DNA of 64,000 nt from the NCBI GenBank assembly GCA_029263395.1, contig JAJCXO010000229.1, forward strand, positions 1 through 64,000. Direction: 5' to 3'. This DNA is from Acidobacteriota bacterium (lineage in GTDB: Bacteria; Acidobacteriota; Thermoanaerobaculia; Multivoradales; J023). The number at the start of each line of letters is the position of its first letter. Positions within the stretch are counted from its first letter, which is position 1. The notes under the pieces were generated by a model, which was given only the letters and a program-made list of their open reading frames with translations, ran no database searches and was not told the DNA's origin. Of the stretch, positions 53,517-61,976 are shown in pieces. The translations under genes were made by a program, and so were the position numbers.

Positions 53517-53587
53517 TTCAACCCACCGTCTTCAACCCACCGTCTTCAACCTACCTTCTTCAACCTACCTTTCTTCAACCCAACGTC
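53517..53587. repeat. 14-bp pyrimidine-rich tandem repeat (five units) between cheA and porin gene
   Basis: Units TTCAACCCACCGTC (53517, 53531), TTCAACCTACCTTC (53545), a 15-base variant (53559) and TTCAACCCAACGTC (53574). It fills most of the gap between cheA and the porin ribosome binding site, so it would lie in the untranslated mRNA or promoter of the porin gene. Not multiple of three and not coding. Confidence 0.9.
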
Positions 53588-53621
53588 AATCATCGAGCCC
53601 CGTGTGGCCGAGGAGATACCC

Positions 53622-54830
53622 ATGATTCCACTAGACAACCACCGTCAAGGCAGGGCTGCCTTCCGATCCACGCTGATGCACCTGCTGGCCGTAGCCGCCT
53701 TCCTGACGGGCGCCTTCTTGATGGCCACCAACCCGGCAGCGGCTCAAACCCTCGGCGACCGCGTTCAACTCCATGGTTTTGGCGGTTGGGCTGCCGGGGA
53801 CACCGATGGCAACAGTTACCTCGGGGGTGAAGAAGGACGGGAATACGACACCATCACCTTCGCGCTGGCGGCGACGGCGCAGGTCAGTGAGCAACTCACC
53901 ATCAGCGCCCAGATCTTTTCGGAAGGTGAGGACGAGGAGATCAAGACCGAACTCGAGTACGCCTTTGCCGAATGGACGTTTTCGGACCAACTCAAGTTAC
54001 GAGCAGGCCTGGTCAAACAGCCGTTCGGCATCTACACCGAAGTCTTCGACGTCGGCACCATCCGCCCATTCTTTGACTTGCCGCAAGGCATCTACGGCCC
54101 GACGGAATTCCAGGCCCAGGCCTATCAAGGGCTCGGCCTGACCGGACGCAAAGAGCTCGGCGGTGGTTGGGGACTGCAGTACGACGTGTATGGTGGGGAG
54201 ATTGGCTTGGACTCCACCGAGGCATCCAACCCCTTCCTGGACTTCGAAGACGAAGCGGGGGAAGAGGACGAAGATGAGGACGAAGGTGGAGCCAAAGAGA
54301 AGCTGAAAGATGTCCTTGGCGGCCGCTTGAAGTTCACCGTCCCGGGAGACAAGCTGAGCTTCGGCGTCTCGGCCTACTTCGGCACGCCCGAGGAAGAAGA
54401 AGAAGCAGGCGAGGGCGACGAGGATGAAGTTGGGCCCACCCATGAGACCTACGCCCTCAACCTCGAATACCTGACCTCTGATTGGGTGATGCGATTGGAA
54501 TACGCCCACCGCGAAGGTGGCGACGAAAACGTCGAAGGCAGAGGCGCCTACCTGGAGGTAGCGCGTTATTTCAAAGACAAATGGCAGATCGCCGCCCGTT
54601 ACGACTGGGCCGAGCTGGAAGCTGACAACAGCGACATCATCGACTCGCTGCTCGAGCATGAGGACCGGGCGATCAGCTTGAACTATTGGTTCAACGCCAA
54701 TCTGGTCTTCAAGCTTTCGTACCACTTGGTGGAGGGTAACCTCTTCGCCGTCCCCGAAGACCTCGACGAGGGCGACGAGCTCGAAACCGAGACCCAGCTG
54801 ATCCAACTCGGCGTCCAATTCAGCTTCTAG
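53622..54830 (+). CDS. Outer-membrane porin-like barrel with acidic loops
   Basis: A 402-residue outer-membrane protein. The ATG at 53622 has GAGGAG seven bases upstream; signal peptide to about 43 (NPAAAQ). The body alternates strands typical of 16-strand porins (LGDRVQLHGFGGWAAGDTD, LKLRAGLVKQPFGIYTEVFD, WQIAARYDWAELEAD) and ends GVQFSF with a terminal Phe. RAGLVKQPFGIYTE resembles phosphate-selective-type (OprO/P) porins. Two strongly acidic loops (about 206-225 and 257-272; EDEDEDEGG, PEEEEEAGEGDED) suggest cation attraction, not anion selectivity. It sits inside the che cluster. Confidence 0.83.
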   Translation: MIPLDNHRQGRAAFRSTLMHLLAVAAFLTGAFLMATNPAAAQTLGDRVQLHGFGGWAAGDTDGNSYLGGEEGREYDTITFALAATAQVSEQLTISAQIFSEGEDEEIKTELEYAFAEWTFSDQLKLRAGLVKQPFGIYTEVFDVGTIRPFFDLPQGIYGPTEFQAQAYQGLGLTGRKELGGGWGLQYDVYGGEIGLDSTEASNPFLDFEDEAGEEDEDEDEGGAKEKLKDVLGGRLKFTVPGDKLSFGVSAYFGTPEEEEEAGEGDEDEVGPTHETYALNLEYLTSDWVMRLEYAHREGGDENVEGRGAYLEVARYFKDKWQIAARYDWAELEADNSDIIDSLLEHEDRAISLNYWFNANLVFKLSYHLVEGNLFAVPEDLDEGDELETETQLIQLGVQFSF

Positions 54831-54842
54831 GAACGGCACACG

Positions 54843-55280
54843 ATGAAACAACTCACCATCCTGCTCGCCGCAGGTTTCCTGCTCCTGGCCGACACTGGCC
54901 AGGCCCAAGCAGCCGACTCGTTCAAGTTGGTGGTCCACTCGACGAACTCCGTCTCGTCGCTGACCCAGGACAAAACGTCACGCCTGTTCCTCAAGAAGAC
55001 AACGCGCTGGGACTCTGGCGACAAAGTGCTGCCGGTGGACCAACTGAAAAAATCTTCGCTGCGTGAAACGTTCTCGCAAGCGGTTCACGGCAAGGACGTG
55101 CGGTCGATCGAGAGTTATTGGCAGACCCAGATCTTCGCGGGTCGCGCCACGCCGCCGCCGGAACTTGCATCCGACGCCGAAGTGCTGGACTACGTCCGCT
55201 CCAACGCCGGCGCGATCGGCTACGTTTCGCAAAACGCCACGGTCGGCGACGGCGTCAAGGTCGTAAAAATTTCCGGCTAG
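54843..55280 (+). CDS. Small exported PBP-like (PstS-like) protein
   Basis: A 145-residue exported protein with signal peptide (about 1-23, QAQAA). The remainder resembles a shortened PstS-like domain: [23 protein letters not shown] and [13 protein letters not shown] are typical. It is about half the length of full PstS, like other PBP-like small proteins. Thirteen bases after the porin stop and 31 before the MCP start, so all three are probably co-expressed. It may bind a ligand sensed by the receptor; phosphate is only one possibility. Confidence 0.78.
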   Translation: MKQLTILLAAGFLLLADTGQAQAADSFKLVVHSTNSVSSLTQDKTSRLFLKKTTRWDSGDKVLPVDQLKKSSLRETFSQAVHGKDVRSIESYWQTQIFAGRATPPPELASDAEVLDYVRSNAGAIGYVSQNATVGDGVKVVKISG

Positions 55281-55311
55281 GCCAATCGCCTTCGACGCCG
55301 CGGAGAACGCC

Positions 55312-56940
55312 ATGTTCGAAAATCTGAGTTTTTCACGCAAGATCATCCTGATGCCGATTGTCGCGGCAATTGCCCTCGGCCTCATCGTCTGGGCGACTGT
55401 TTCGACGATGCAGAGCACAGAAACCCTCACCTCACGCATCGAGACCGGCCACTTCCCGGCTTCGGAGCTCAATCGGGACCTCAGCGAGACGTTGACGGCG
55501 GTCCAGAAAGGACTGCAAAACGCGGTGGCTGCCAGCGACCTCGAGATGTTGCAGGAGACCGAGCAGCTGCGCGATACCTTCCTTGAGAAGCTCGAGTCCG
55601 CTAGGGTCAACCCGATCCTCGATCAGGCCGAGCTCGAGAGCCTCGGAGCCAGCTTCGAGACCTACTATGACCGGGCGACAGAGGTCAGCTCGCGAATGAT
55701 CTCGCAAGATGCCGGATTAGACTTCGCCACCGCGATCGAGTCGATGACCGAAAGTCTCAAGGCCATCCAAGAGACGCTCGCCGCCTCCACGGCCCGGGAC
55801 CAGGCCAACATGGCGGCGGCGTTTGGCGCAGTTCGGACCAAACACCGCGCCTCGATTCGTAACATCGTGCTGATCAGCATCTTCTGTTCCGTTTTGCTCA
55901 TCGGGCTCTCGACTTTTGTGATTCGAACCTTGACCAAGCCGTTGCGACGGGCGGTCGAAGTCGCCGACCAATTGGCGGGCGGTGATCTAACGGCGGTGGT
56001 CAACGTCGACTCTACAGATGAGATCGGCCAGTTGTTGCACTCCATGCAACGGATGGTCGAACGGCTTTCGCAGACCATCGGCGAGGTCTTGTCCGGCGTC
56101 ACCACCTTGTCGTCAGCCTCGAGCCAGGTCTCGTCAACCGCCCAAAGCGTCTCCCGCGGCACCAGCGAACAGGCGGCGTCGGTGGAAGAGACAACCTCGA
56201 GTCTCGAGGAAATGACCGCCTCGATCACCCAGAATGCGTCCAACAGCCGTGAGATGGAACGCATGGCGGTACAAGGGGCGTCCGAAGCCGAAGAGAGTAG
56301 CCAGGCGGTTGGCGAAACGACAGTAGCGATGAAAGCGATCGCCGAAAAGATCACCATCATCGAAGAAATCGCCTACCAGACCAATCTGCTGGCGCTCAAC
56401 GCCGCCATCGAGGCCGCACGAGCCGGCGACCATGGTCGCGGGTTTGCGGTGGTTGCTACCGAGGTGCGCAAGCTGGCGGAACGCAGCCAGCAGGCGGCGA
56501 AGGAGATCGGTAGTCTGGCGGCGACCAGCGTCCAGGTTGCCGAACGTTCAGCCCGTGCCCTCACCGATCTGGTACCGGCGATCCGCAAAACCGCCGAGCT
56601 GGTGCAAGAGGTGGCAGCCGCCTCGGACGAACAAGCCTCGGGGGTGTCACAGATCAACCGTGCGATCGCTCGGGTCGATCAGGTGACGCAACAGAACGCC
56701 TCGGCTGCCGAAGAGCTCTCCGGCACCGCCGAGCAGCTCGCAGCGCAAGCCAATCAGCTGCAACAGCGTATGGCCTTCTTCCGAATTGCGAGCCAATTCA
56801 TCGAACAAGACGACGCAACAAGCGGCAGCCCAAAGCCGCGGGCCAGCGCCGAGACCTTTGCGCCGCAACCTGCGCAGTATGCGGCCTCGGAAGACTACGC
56901 AGCATCGTATGTCTCGGATCCGGACTTCAAGAGGTTTTGA
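55312..56940 (+). CDS. Methyl-accepting chemotaxis protein
   Basis: A 542-residue transmembrane receptor. TM1 about 10-30, a 4-helix-bundle-like periplasmic region (about 31-183), TM2 about 184-204, HAMP about 206-258 ([20 protein letters not shown]), and a signalling domain to about 500 with hairpin tip [20 protein letters not shown] (351-370). The methylation helices contain Gln/Glu pairs suited to CheD/CheB/CheR, whose genes are nearby. No terminal CheR-binding pentapeptide; it ends DPDFKRF. The receptor is the only one in the cluster. Confidence 0.94.
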   Translation: MFENLSFSRKIILMPIVAAIALGLIVWATVSTMQSTETLTSRIETGHFPASELNRDLSETLTAVQKGLQNAVAASDLEMLQETEQLRDTFLEKLESARVNPILDQAELESLGASFETYYDRATEVSSRMISQDAGLDFATAIESMTESLKAIQETLAASTARDQANMAAAFGAVRTKHRASIRNIVLISIFCSVLLIGLSTFVIRTLTKPLRRAVEVADQLAGGDLTAVVNVDSTDEIGQLLHSMQRMVERLSQTIGEVLSGVTTLSSASSQVSSTAQSVSRGTSEQAASVEETTSSLEEMTASITQNASNSREMERMAVQGASEAEESSQAVGETTVAMKAIAEKITIIEEIAYQTNLLALNAAIEAARAGDHGRGFAVVATEVRKLAERSQQAAKEIGSLAATSVQVAERSARALTDLVPAIRKTAELVQEVAAASDEQASGVSQINRAIARVDQVTQQNASAAEELSGTAEQLAAQANQLQQRMAFFRIASQFIEQDDATSGSPKPRASAETFAPQPAQYAASEDYAASYVSDPDFKRF

Positions 56941-56943
56941 GCG

Positions 56944-57789
56944 GTGGCCAACGCCAAACCAGAACCACCGGAGAAGGTAGCGCCGGAAGAGCCGGCGTCC
57001 GAAGAGCCAACGTCCGAAACCGCGGCGTCTGAAAGCACGGCGTCCGAAGACACGGCGTCCGAAGACACGGCGCCCGAAGACACGGCGTCCGAAGACACGG
57101 CGCCCGAGGAGACGGCGCCCGAGGAGACCGTGCCAGCCGAGACCGTGCCAGCCCAAGTGAAGGCGCCCGCAAACAACAAACCAGCTCGAGCCGTCGCGCC
57201 GAGGCACAACATGGCAGTGCCCGAACAATGCCTCACCTTCACTCTGGGCGGTGACGAGTATGGCGTCGGTATCCTGCAGCTCCGAGAGATCGTCGAATAC
57301 GAAACCCTCACCAAGGTGCCGTCCACCCCGCCGTGGATTCGCGGCGTAATGAACTTACGCGGCACCGTGGTACCGGTGGTCGACCTCGCCGCCAAGTTCG
57401 GCTTACCCGAAACCGAAATCGCGGCACGCACCTGCATCGTCATCGTCGAGGCTGATCTCGACGGCGAGTCGACACCGATGGGAGTGATGGTCGACACCGT
57501 CGTGCGGGTGCTCGACCTGTCACCCGAAAACATCGAGGAGCCCCCTACCTTCGGCACCCGGGTCCACGTCGACTACCTGCTGGGAGTCGGTAAAGTTGAT
57601 GACCAACTCGTGCTGGTACTCGACATCAACCGCGTTTTGTCGATCGACGAGTTGTTGGAAGTGGCCGCAACACCCGACGCCGCGGCGGCCGACACTGCGA
57701 CTGACGACACTGCGGCTGACGACACTGCGGCTGACGATGCTGCCGGAAGCAAAACCTCCCCAGGCACCGAGCACGAGTCGATGTCGTGA
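56944..57789 (+). CDS. cheW: CheW adaptor with repetitive N- and C-terminal tails
   Basis: CheW couples receptor to CheA. Core domain about 95-235: CLTFTLGGDEYGVGILQLRE, VPSTPPWIRGVMNLRGTVVP, VMVDTVVRVLDLSPENIE, DDQLVLVLDINRVL. The 281 residues are well above the usual 150-170: the N-terminal ~75 residues are Glu/Pro/Ser/Thr-rich from a 15-bp unit repeated about ten times (GAAGACACGGCGTCC type, about 57021-57150), and the C-terminal tail carries three 15-bp units (57691-57735; DTATD, DTAAD, DTAAD). GTG start four bases after the MCP stop; the end overlaps cheR by four bases. Confidence 0.93.
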   Translation: MANAKPEPPEKVAPEEPASEEPTSETAASESTASEDTASEDTAPEDTASEDTAPEETAPEETVPAETVPAQVKAPANNKPARAVAPRHNMAVPEQCLTFTLGGDEYGVGILQLREIVEYETLTKVPSTPPWIRGVMNLRGTVVPVVDLAAKFGLPETEIAARTCIVIVEADLDGESTPMGVMVDTVVRVLDLSPENIEEPPTFGTRVHVDYLLGVGKVDDQLVLVLDINRVLSIDELLEVAATPDAAAADTATDDTAADDTAADDAAGSKTSPGTEHESMS

Positions 57790-58670
57790 AGGCGGCACCC
57801 ATCCTCGATCCGGCCAGAGCGCTGCCCGAAGTACGGCCACTCAGTGGGGATGAGTTCCGCCTATTCCAGCGCCTGATCCATCAAGAAGCCGGAATCTTCC
57901 TCGGCCCGTCGAAGCAAGAGTTGCTGGTCGCACGACTGCGACGGCGGCTGCGGGCACTGCAGTTGCACTCTTTCTTAGCCTACTACCGACTGGTGAAGTG
58001 CGATCCCGAGGAACGGGTAAAGATGCTCGACTGCATCTCCACCAACGAGACCCACTTCTTCCGCGAACCGCGCCAATTCGAATTTCTCGAGCACCGAATA
58101 TTTCCCGACGTGCAACACAATCGACGTCCCGGGCTGCGCTTGTGGAGCGCCGGCTGCTCCACCGGTGAAGAGCCCTACTCCCTGGCGATGACGTTGCTTG
58201 ACCACTTCCCGGGCTGGCCGATCGAGATTCTCGCCACCGACCTGTCCACCCGAGTCCTCGCCAAGGCGCGGGCCGCGGTATGGCCGATCGAGAAGGCTGA
58301 GGAGATTCCCACCGTCTACCGCAAACGGTTCATGCTGAAGGGCACCCGTCAGCAAGACGGCAAGATGAAGGCCGGGCCCGAGATCCGTTCTGTGGTGCAT
58401 TTCGCGCGTCTCAACCTCAACGACGAGACCTACCCACAACTCGGGCTGTTCGATCTGATCTTCTGCCGCAACGTGTTGATCTACTTCAACGCCGAGTCCA
58501 GGGAGCGGGTGATCCGCCGGCTGCTCAGTCATCTGACTCCGGGTGGCACACTGTTCCTGGGCCACGCCGAAAGCTTGAGCGGCTTGACCACCCTGGTACG
58601 CAGTGTCGGGCCCAACATTTACACCCATTCGACTAACCTCGGATCAACAGCGAGGACGGACATCCCATGA
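57786..58670 (+). CDS. cheR: Chemotaxis protein methyltransferase CheR
   Basis: SAM-dependent methyltransferase that methylates receptor glutamates. 294 residues: N-terminal helical domain (about 20-85; LIHQEAGIFLGPSKQELL), then the Rossmann domain with SAM loop LWSAGCSTGEEPYSLAM, LATDLSTRVLAKAR and FDLIFCRNVLIYF, all family signatures. The start overlaps the cheW stop (GTGA) and the stop overlaps the cheB start (ATGA). Confidence 0.95.
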   Translation: MKAAPILDPARALPEVRPLSGDEFRLFQRLIHQEAGIFLGPSKQELLVARLRRRLRALQLHSFLAYYRLVKCDPEERVKMLDCISTNETHFFREPRQFEFLEHRIFPDVQHNRRPGLRLWSAGCSTGEEPYSLAMTLLDHFPGWPIEILATDLSTRVLAKARAAVWPIEKAEEIPTVYRKRFMLKGTRQQDGKMKAGPEIRSVVHFARLNLNDETYPQLGLFDLIFCRNVLIYFNAESRERVIRRLLSHLTPGGTLFLGHAESLSGLTTLVRSVGPNIYTHSTNLGSTARTDIP

Positions 58671-59767
58671 TGCCCCGACGGCAATCGGTCGACACTCCGC
58701 CCATCCATGTCATGGTGGTCGACGACTCCGCAGTCGTCCGGCAGTTCATGTCCGGCTTGTTGTCGCAACAACCAGGTATGTCGGTCACGGTAGCGGCGGA
58801 TCCGCTGATCGCGCTGCGAAAAATGAACCAGCAGCGGCCCGACGTCATCCTGCTCGATCTCGAAATGCCGCGTATGGATGGCATGACCTTCCTGCGACGG
58901 GTCATGCGGGAGAGTCCGCTGCCGGTTGTGGTCTGCTCAGGGTATGCCGGGGCCGGGACAGAAACCGCCTTGCGAGCCCTCGACGAAGGTGCGGTGGAAG
59001 TTTTGGCCAAACCCAAACTGGGGGTGCGCGACTTCCTTCAAGAAACCTCCGTCATCCTGCTCGACACCATCCGAGCAGCCGCTTTGGCCCGCCCGCACCG
59101 CCGTCGCCGCCTGGTGTCCGCGCCAAGGCTCACCGCCGACGCCGTGTTGCCCCGTCGGTCAGGCCAGCCACGACGGCAGCCATCCGACCGCATCGTAGCG
59201 ATCGGTGCCTCAACCGGCGGTACCGACGCGTTGGCGCAAATTCTAGAAGCGCTGCCGATCGATGCTCCGGGGATTGTGGTCGTTCAGCACATGCCCGAGT
59301 TGTTCACCGCCGCCTTCGCCCAGCGGCTAAACAAGAGTTGTCGGATATCGGTCAGGGAGGCCGTTGATGGTGACCCGATCGTCGAGGGCCAGGCGTTGAT
59401 TGCACCCGGCAACAAGCACCTCATGGTGGACCGCAACGGTAATGACCACACGGTGCGGGTGGCTGATGGACCGCTGGTCTCTCGCCACCGACCGAGCGTG
59501 GACGTTCTCTTTCGCTCGGTCGCTCAAACGGTTGGCCCCTATGCTGTCGGCGTGATCCTGACCGGGATGGGTGACGACGGTGCTCGCGGCCTCGAAGAGA
59601 TGAAACAGACCGGGGCGGCAACCATTGCTCAAGACGAAGCCAGCTGTGTCGTCTTCGGCATGCCAAAAGAGGCGATTGCCCGCGGCGCCGTCGACGAGGT
59701 TGTCAACCTGTCGCAAATTTCGGCAGCGGTGCTTCGCAAGACCGCCACAGCGCCGCTCGCTGACTGA
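58667..59767 (+). CDS. cheB: Chemotaxis protein-glutamate methylesterase CheB
   Basis: Response-regulated methylesterase/deamidase. 366 residues: receiver about 13-130 with DD19-20 and phosphoacceptor Asp64 (VILLDLEMPRMDG), then linker and the esterase domain (about 175-360) with Ser in IGASTGGTDAL, His in VVQHMPELFT and Asp in LTGMGDDGARG, the complete catalytic triad. MAKPKL-type VLAKPKLG at the receiver end is typical of CheB. Last gene of the cluster; the stop is followed by a structured inverted repeat. Confidence 0.96.
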   Translation: MMPRRQSVDTPPIHVMVVDDSAVVRQFMSGLLSQQPGMSVTVAADPLIALRKMNQQRPDVILLDLEMPRMDGMTFLRRVMRESPLPVVVCSGYAGAGTETALRALDEGAVEVLAKPKLGVRDFLQETSVILLDTIRAAALARPHRRRRLVSAPRLTADAVLPRRSGQPRRQPSDRIVAIGASTGGTDALAQILEALPIDAPGIVVVQHMPELFTAAFAQRLNKSCRISVREAVDGDPIVEGQALIAPGNKHLMVDRNGNDHTVRVADGPLVSRHRPSVDVLFRSVAQTVGPYAVGVILTGMGDDGARGLEEMKQTGAATIAQDEASCVVFGMPKEAIARGAVDEVVNLSQISAAVLRKTATAPLAD

Positions 59768-59841
59768 CGCAGTCCATAACCCGTGGGGCTCTTCAGGGCA
59801 GGCGCAACGCCCGGTTGCCCGGTCGCCCCCTGTGGACTGCG
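59768..59841. terminator. Long inverted repeat after cheB, possible operon end
   Basis: CGCAGTCCA (59768-59776) pairs exactly with TGGACTGCG (59833-59841), and the 56 bases between contain further GC-rich hairpin potential (GGGCAGG, GCCCGG). There is no T-tract, so it is at best a rho-independent-like or mRNA-stabilising element. Confidence 0.4.
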
Positions 59842-59919
59842 CGCGCGGCTGCGTACCTCGCCTCGGTGCTTTATTATCCGTCAACCCTATTGGTTACAAT
59901 AAATAGTCAAGCAGGGGCA

Positions 59920-60143
59920 CTAACCAGATCCCGTCCAGTTTTGCCATTTCGGCTCGGTGAGGGAGGTCTTGTGGAGCGAGCAAGCAGCGAGCGTGTTTGA
60001 GCTTCGCACCTGATCGCATCTCGTATCCGTTGGCACCAAAAGAGCTTAGGCAACTGCAAGAGATCCGGCGAGTTCCCGGAGCTGCTGCGCAGCCCACAAG
60101 GCCGACCGAGCTCTTGATGCGTTCTTAGACGGGATCTAGCTAG
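59920..60143 (+). mobile_element. MITE-like element, copy 2 (224 bp) with terminal inverted repeats
   Basis: Ends CTAACCAGATCCCGTC (59920-59935) and GACGGGATCTAGCTAG (60128-60143) are inverted repeats matching at 14 of 16 positions. The interior matches 27974-28191 in opposite orientation. It lies between cheB and the araC-type gene, with no transposase. The outer ends resemble CTAG-rich sequence, so a target duplication cannot be separated from the repeat by eye. Confidence 0.75.
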
Positions 60144-60155
60144 CTAGTCCGAACC

Positions 60156-61220
60156 GTGACTTTCCCCACGGATTCCGGCTATCCTTCGGCCTTGACGGCG
60201 CATGGCATGGGACAAATCACGTCACTCTTTGTAAGGAAAGTGGTCGGCGAGGCCGACGAGCACGTCGACAAGGCTGCCTTGTTGAGTTCGCTGGGCATCG
60301 AGCCGGATAGTCCGGTGGATCCCTCGTTCATGGTATCGGCCACCGAGTATTACGCCTTCCTCGAGAGACTTGCCGCAGTTGACGGGAATCCCACGACAAT
60401 TCCACTGCGAGCCGGCGCCGCGATGTGTTGCGATGACTACGGTGCTTTTGGTCTCGCCTGGAAGTCGGCGACCAATCTCAGGGGTTCTTACGAACGGGCG
60501 GAGCGTTATGGGCGCGTTCTGACCAGCGTCTCGACCTACGAAGTCGAGTGGGACGAAGGCGGTGCGTTCATGCTCTTGCATCGGGAGGGCGAGCGACGCC
60601 TCGGCATGCGGCTCTCCAACGAAGCCACTATCGCCAGTATCGTTTCGATCAGTCGACAGGTTTCGACCGAAGAGGTCACTCCGCTTGCCGTGCACTTCAA
60701 GCACGCGGCACCGGATTCCTTGGTGGACCACGAGGCTTTTTTCGGCTGTCGACTGCACTTCGAATCGGACCGAGACGCGGTCTATCTCTCCAATAAGACC
60801 CTCCAGACGCCGAACAAGCTAGGCGACGAGAGCATTTCCAGATTCTTCGACACGCATCTCGAGCAGGAGCTGTCGAAGCTGGAAGACGACAGCTCGCTGC
60901 AGCGTAGGGTTCAGATCCGGATCTCACAGTCCCTGAGCGAGGGCGTGCCGGCCGTCTCCGAGGTGGCGAGGCACTTCGCCATGAGCGGCCGAACGCTACA
61001 ACGTAGGCTGTCGGATCGAGGTTTTTCCTATCAGGCGCTGGTCGACGAGTCTCGGCGCCAACTGTCCAAGCGTCTCCTCCAGCAGACAGACTATGAGCTG
61101 GCCGAGGTTGCATTCATGACGGGCTTCTCCGAGCAGAGCTCGTTCTCCCGTGCCTTCAAGCGCTGGGCCGGACAGACGCCGCGCTCCTACCGCATCAACT
61201 CGCAGTCCTCCTCGGCCTGA
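60156..61220 (+). CDS. AraC-family transcription regulator
   Basis: A 354-residue regulator with an arabinose-binding-like N-terminal domain of the AraC 'Arabinose_bd' type (about 30-225; AGAAMCCDDYGAFGLAWKSA, RLGMRLSNEATIASIVSISR) and a C-terminal AraC HTH (about 255-345; GVPAVSEVARHFAMSGRTLQ, FSYQALVDESRRQLSKRLL, YELAEVAFMTGFSEQSSFSR, AFKRWAGQTPRSYR). GTG start at 60156, 13 bases after the MITE-like element; no strong ribosome binding site. The target may be the following DUF1772 gene. Confidence 0.9.
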   Translation: MTFPTDSGYPSALTAHGMGQITSLFVRKVVGEADEHVDKAALLSSLGIEPDSPVDPSFMVSATEYYAFLERLAAVDGNPTTIPLRAGAAMCCDDYGAFGLAWKSATNLRGSYERAERYGRVLTSVSTYEVEWDEGGAFMLLHREGERRLGMRLSNEATIASIVSISRQVSTEEVTPLAVHFKHAAPDSLVDHEAFFGCRLHFESDRDAVYLSNKTLQTPNKLGDESISRFFDTHLEQELSKLEDDSSLQRRVQIRISQSLSEGVPAVSEVARHFAMSGRTLQRRLSDRGFSYQALVDESRRQLSKRLLQQTDYELAEVAFMTGFSEQSSFSRAFKRWAGQTPRSYRINSQSSSA

Positions 61221-61376
61221 GCGTCACGCGGCCCTTCGATTCGTCGCGGTGAATCGTGCGGCTTCGCGGTTTGGCGCGTCGCGTCAAATTTTTGGCGGCT
61301 CCGGCCAAGACGCTTCCTGATGCGACCGATAGTTTCACCATGCAATCACGCAAGCACCACTGGGAAGGAACAAACC

Positions 61377-61442
61377 ATGCATAAACCTCAACACGAAGCA
61401 CCTGCGCTTGGGGGACTGCATCATGACGCGCCAAGTGTTTGA
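61377..61442 (+). CDS. Possible 21-residue leader peptide
   Basis: A 21-codon frame (MHKPQHEAPALGGLHHDAPSV) with GGAAGGAA seven bases before the ATG, a better ribosome binding site than many genes here. It ends 40 bases before the DUF1772 gene. It may be a real short peptide or an upstream regulatory reading frame; no homology known to me. Confidence 0.35.
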   Translation: MHKPQHEAPALGGLHHDAPSV

Positions 61443-61482
61443 TTCGGGCACTAACCGATTCGACAGATCAGGAGATCTCTGA
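61423..61482 (+). CDS. Possible 19-residue overlapping upstream frame
   Basis: A 19-codon frame whose stop overlaps the DUF1772 start (TGATG). The arrangement would allow translational coupling. Its own ribosome binding site is poor, so it may be incidental. Confidence 0.2.
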   Translation: MTRQVFDSGTNRFDRSGDL

Positions 61483-61976
61483 TGGATACTTTTCAAACCG
61501 GACTAACCCTGACCACATTGTTGTGCTCCCTGGTGGCCGGCTTCGTCTTCGCATTCGCCGCCGTCGTCATGCCAGGCATCGGCGAGCTCAACGACCGCGA
61601 GTTTCTCCAGGCCTTCCAAGCCATAGATCGGGTGATTCAGAACAATCAGCCCGCCTTCATGCTGGTGTGGGTCGGTTCCATCGTCACCCTCGTACTGTCC
61701 GGCCTGATCGGAGTCCGACAGTTGGCTGGAGCCGAGCAGAAGATCCTCATCGCCGCGGCTGTCGTTTATCTTGTGGGCGTCCAGTTGCCGACCCTCGCTG
61801 TGAACGTACCCTTGAACAACCAGTTGCAGACTCTGGACCTCTCAGCGCTTGACGGGCAGGCACTGGTTGACGCCAGAAGCAACTTCGAAACACGCTGGAC
61901 TCGGTGGAATACGATCAGGACGGCCTTCGCATGCCTGACCGCTACGCTGCTGGTCCTTCTGGTATTGCGACTTTGA
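61482..61976 (+). CDS. DUF1772 (anthrone-oxygenase-like) membrane protein
   Basis: A 164-residue four-helix membrane protein. TM segments at about 8-31, 62-80, 86-105 and 143-163; the family motif VNVPLNNQLQTLD lies near 108-120, and FETRWTRWNTIRTAFA near 136-150. DUF1772 includes anthrone oxygenase homologues, but most bacterial members are of unknown function. AGGAG precedes the ATG. It lies 260 bases after the AraC gene on the same strand. Confidence 0.85.
   Translation: MDTFQTGLTLTTLLCSLVAGFVFAFAAVVMPGIGELNDREFLQAFQAIDRVIQNNQPAFMLVWVGSIVTLVLSGLIGVRQLAGAEQKILIAAAVVYLVGVQLPTLAVNVPLNNQLQTLDLSALDGQALVDARSNFETRWTRWNTIRTAFACLTATLLVLLVLRL

Noticed and set aside
53997-54938. A 313-codon frame on the minus strand
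   Set aside because: Antisense to the porin gene, which has a signal peptide and ribosome binding site; the reverse frame has none.
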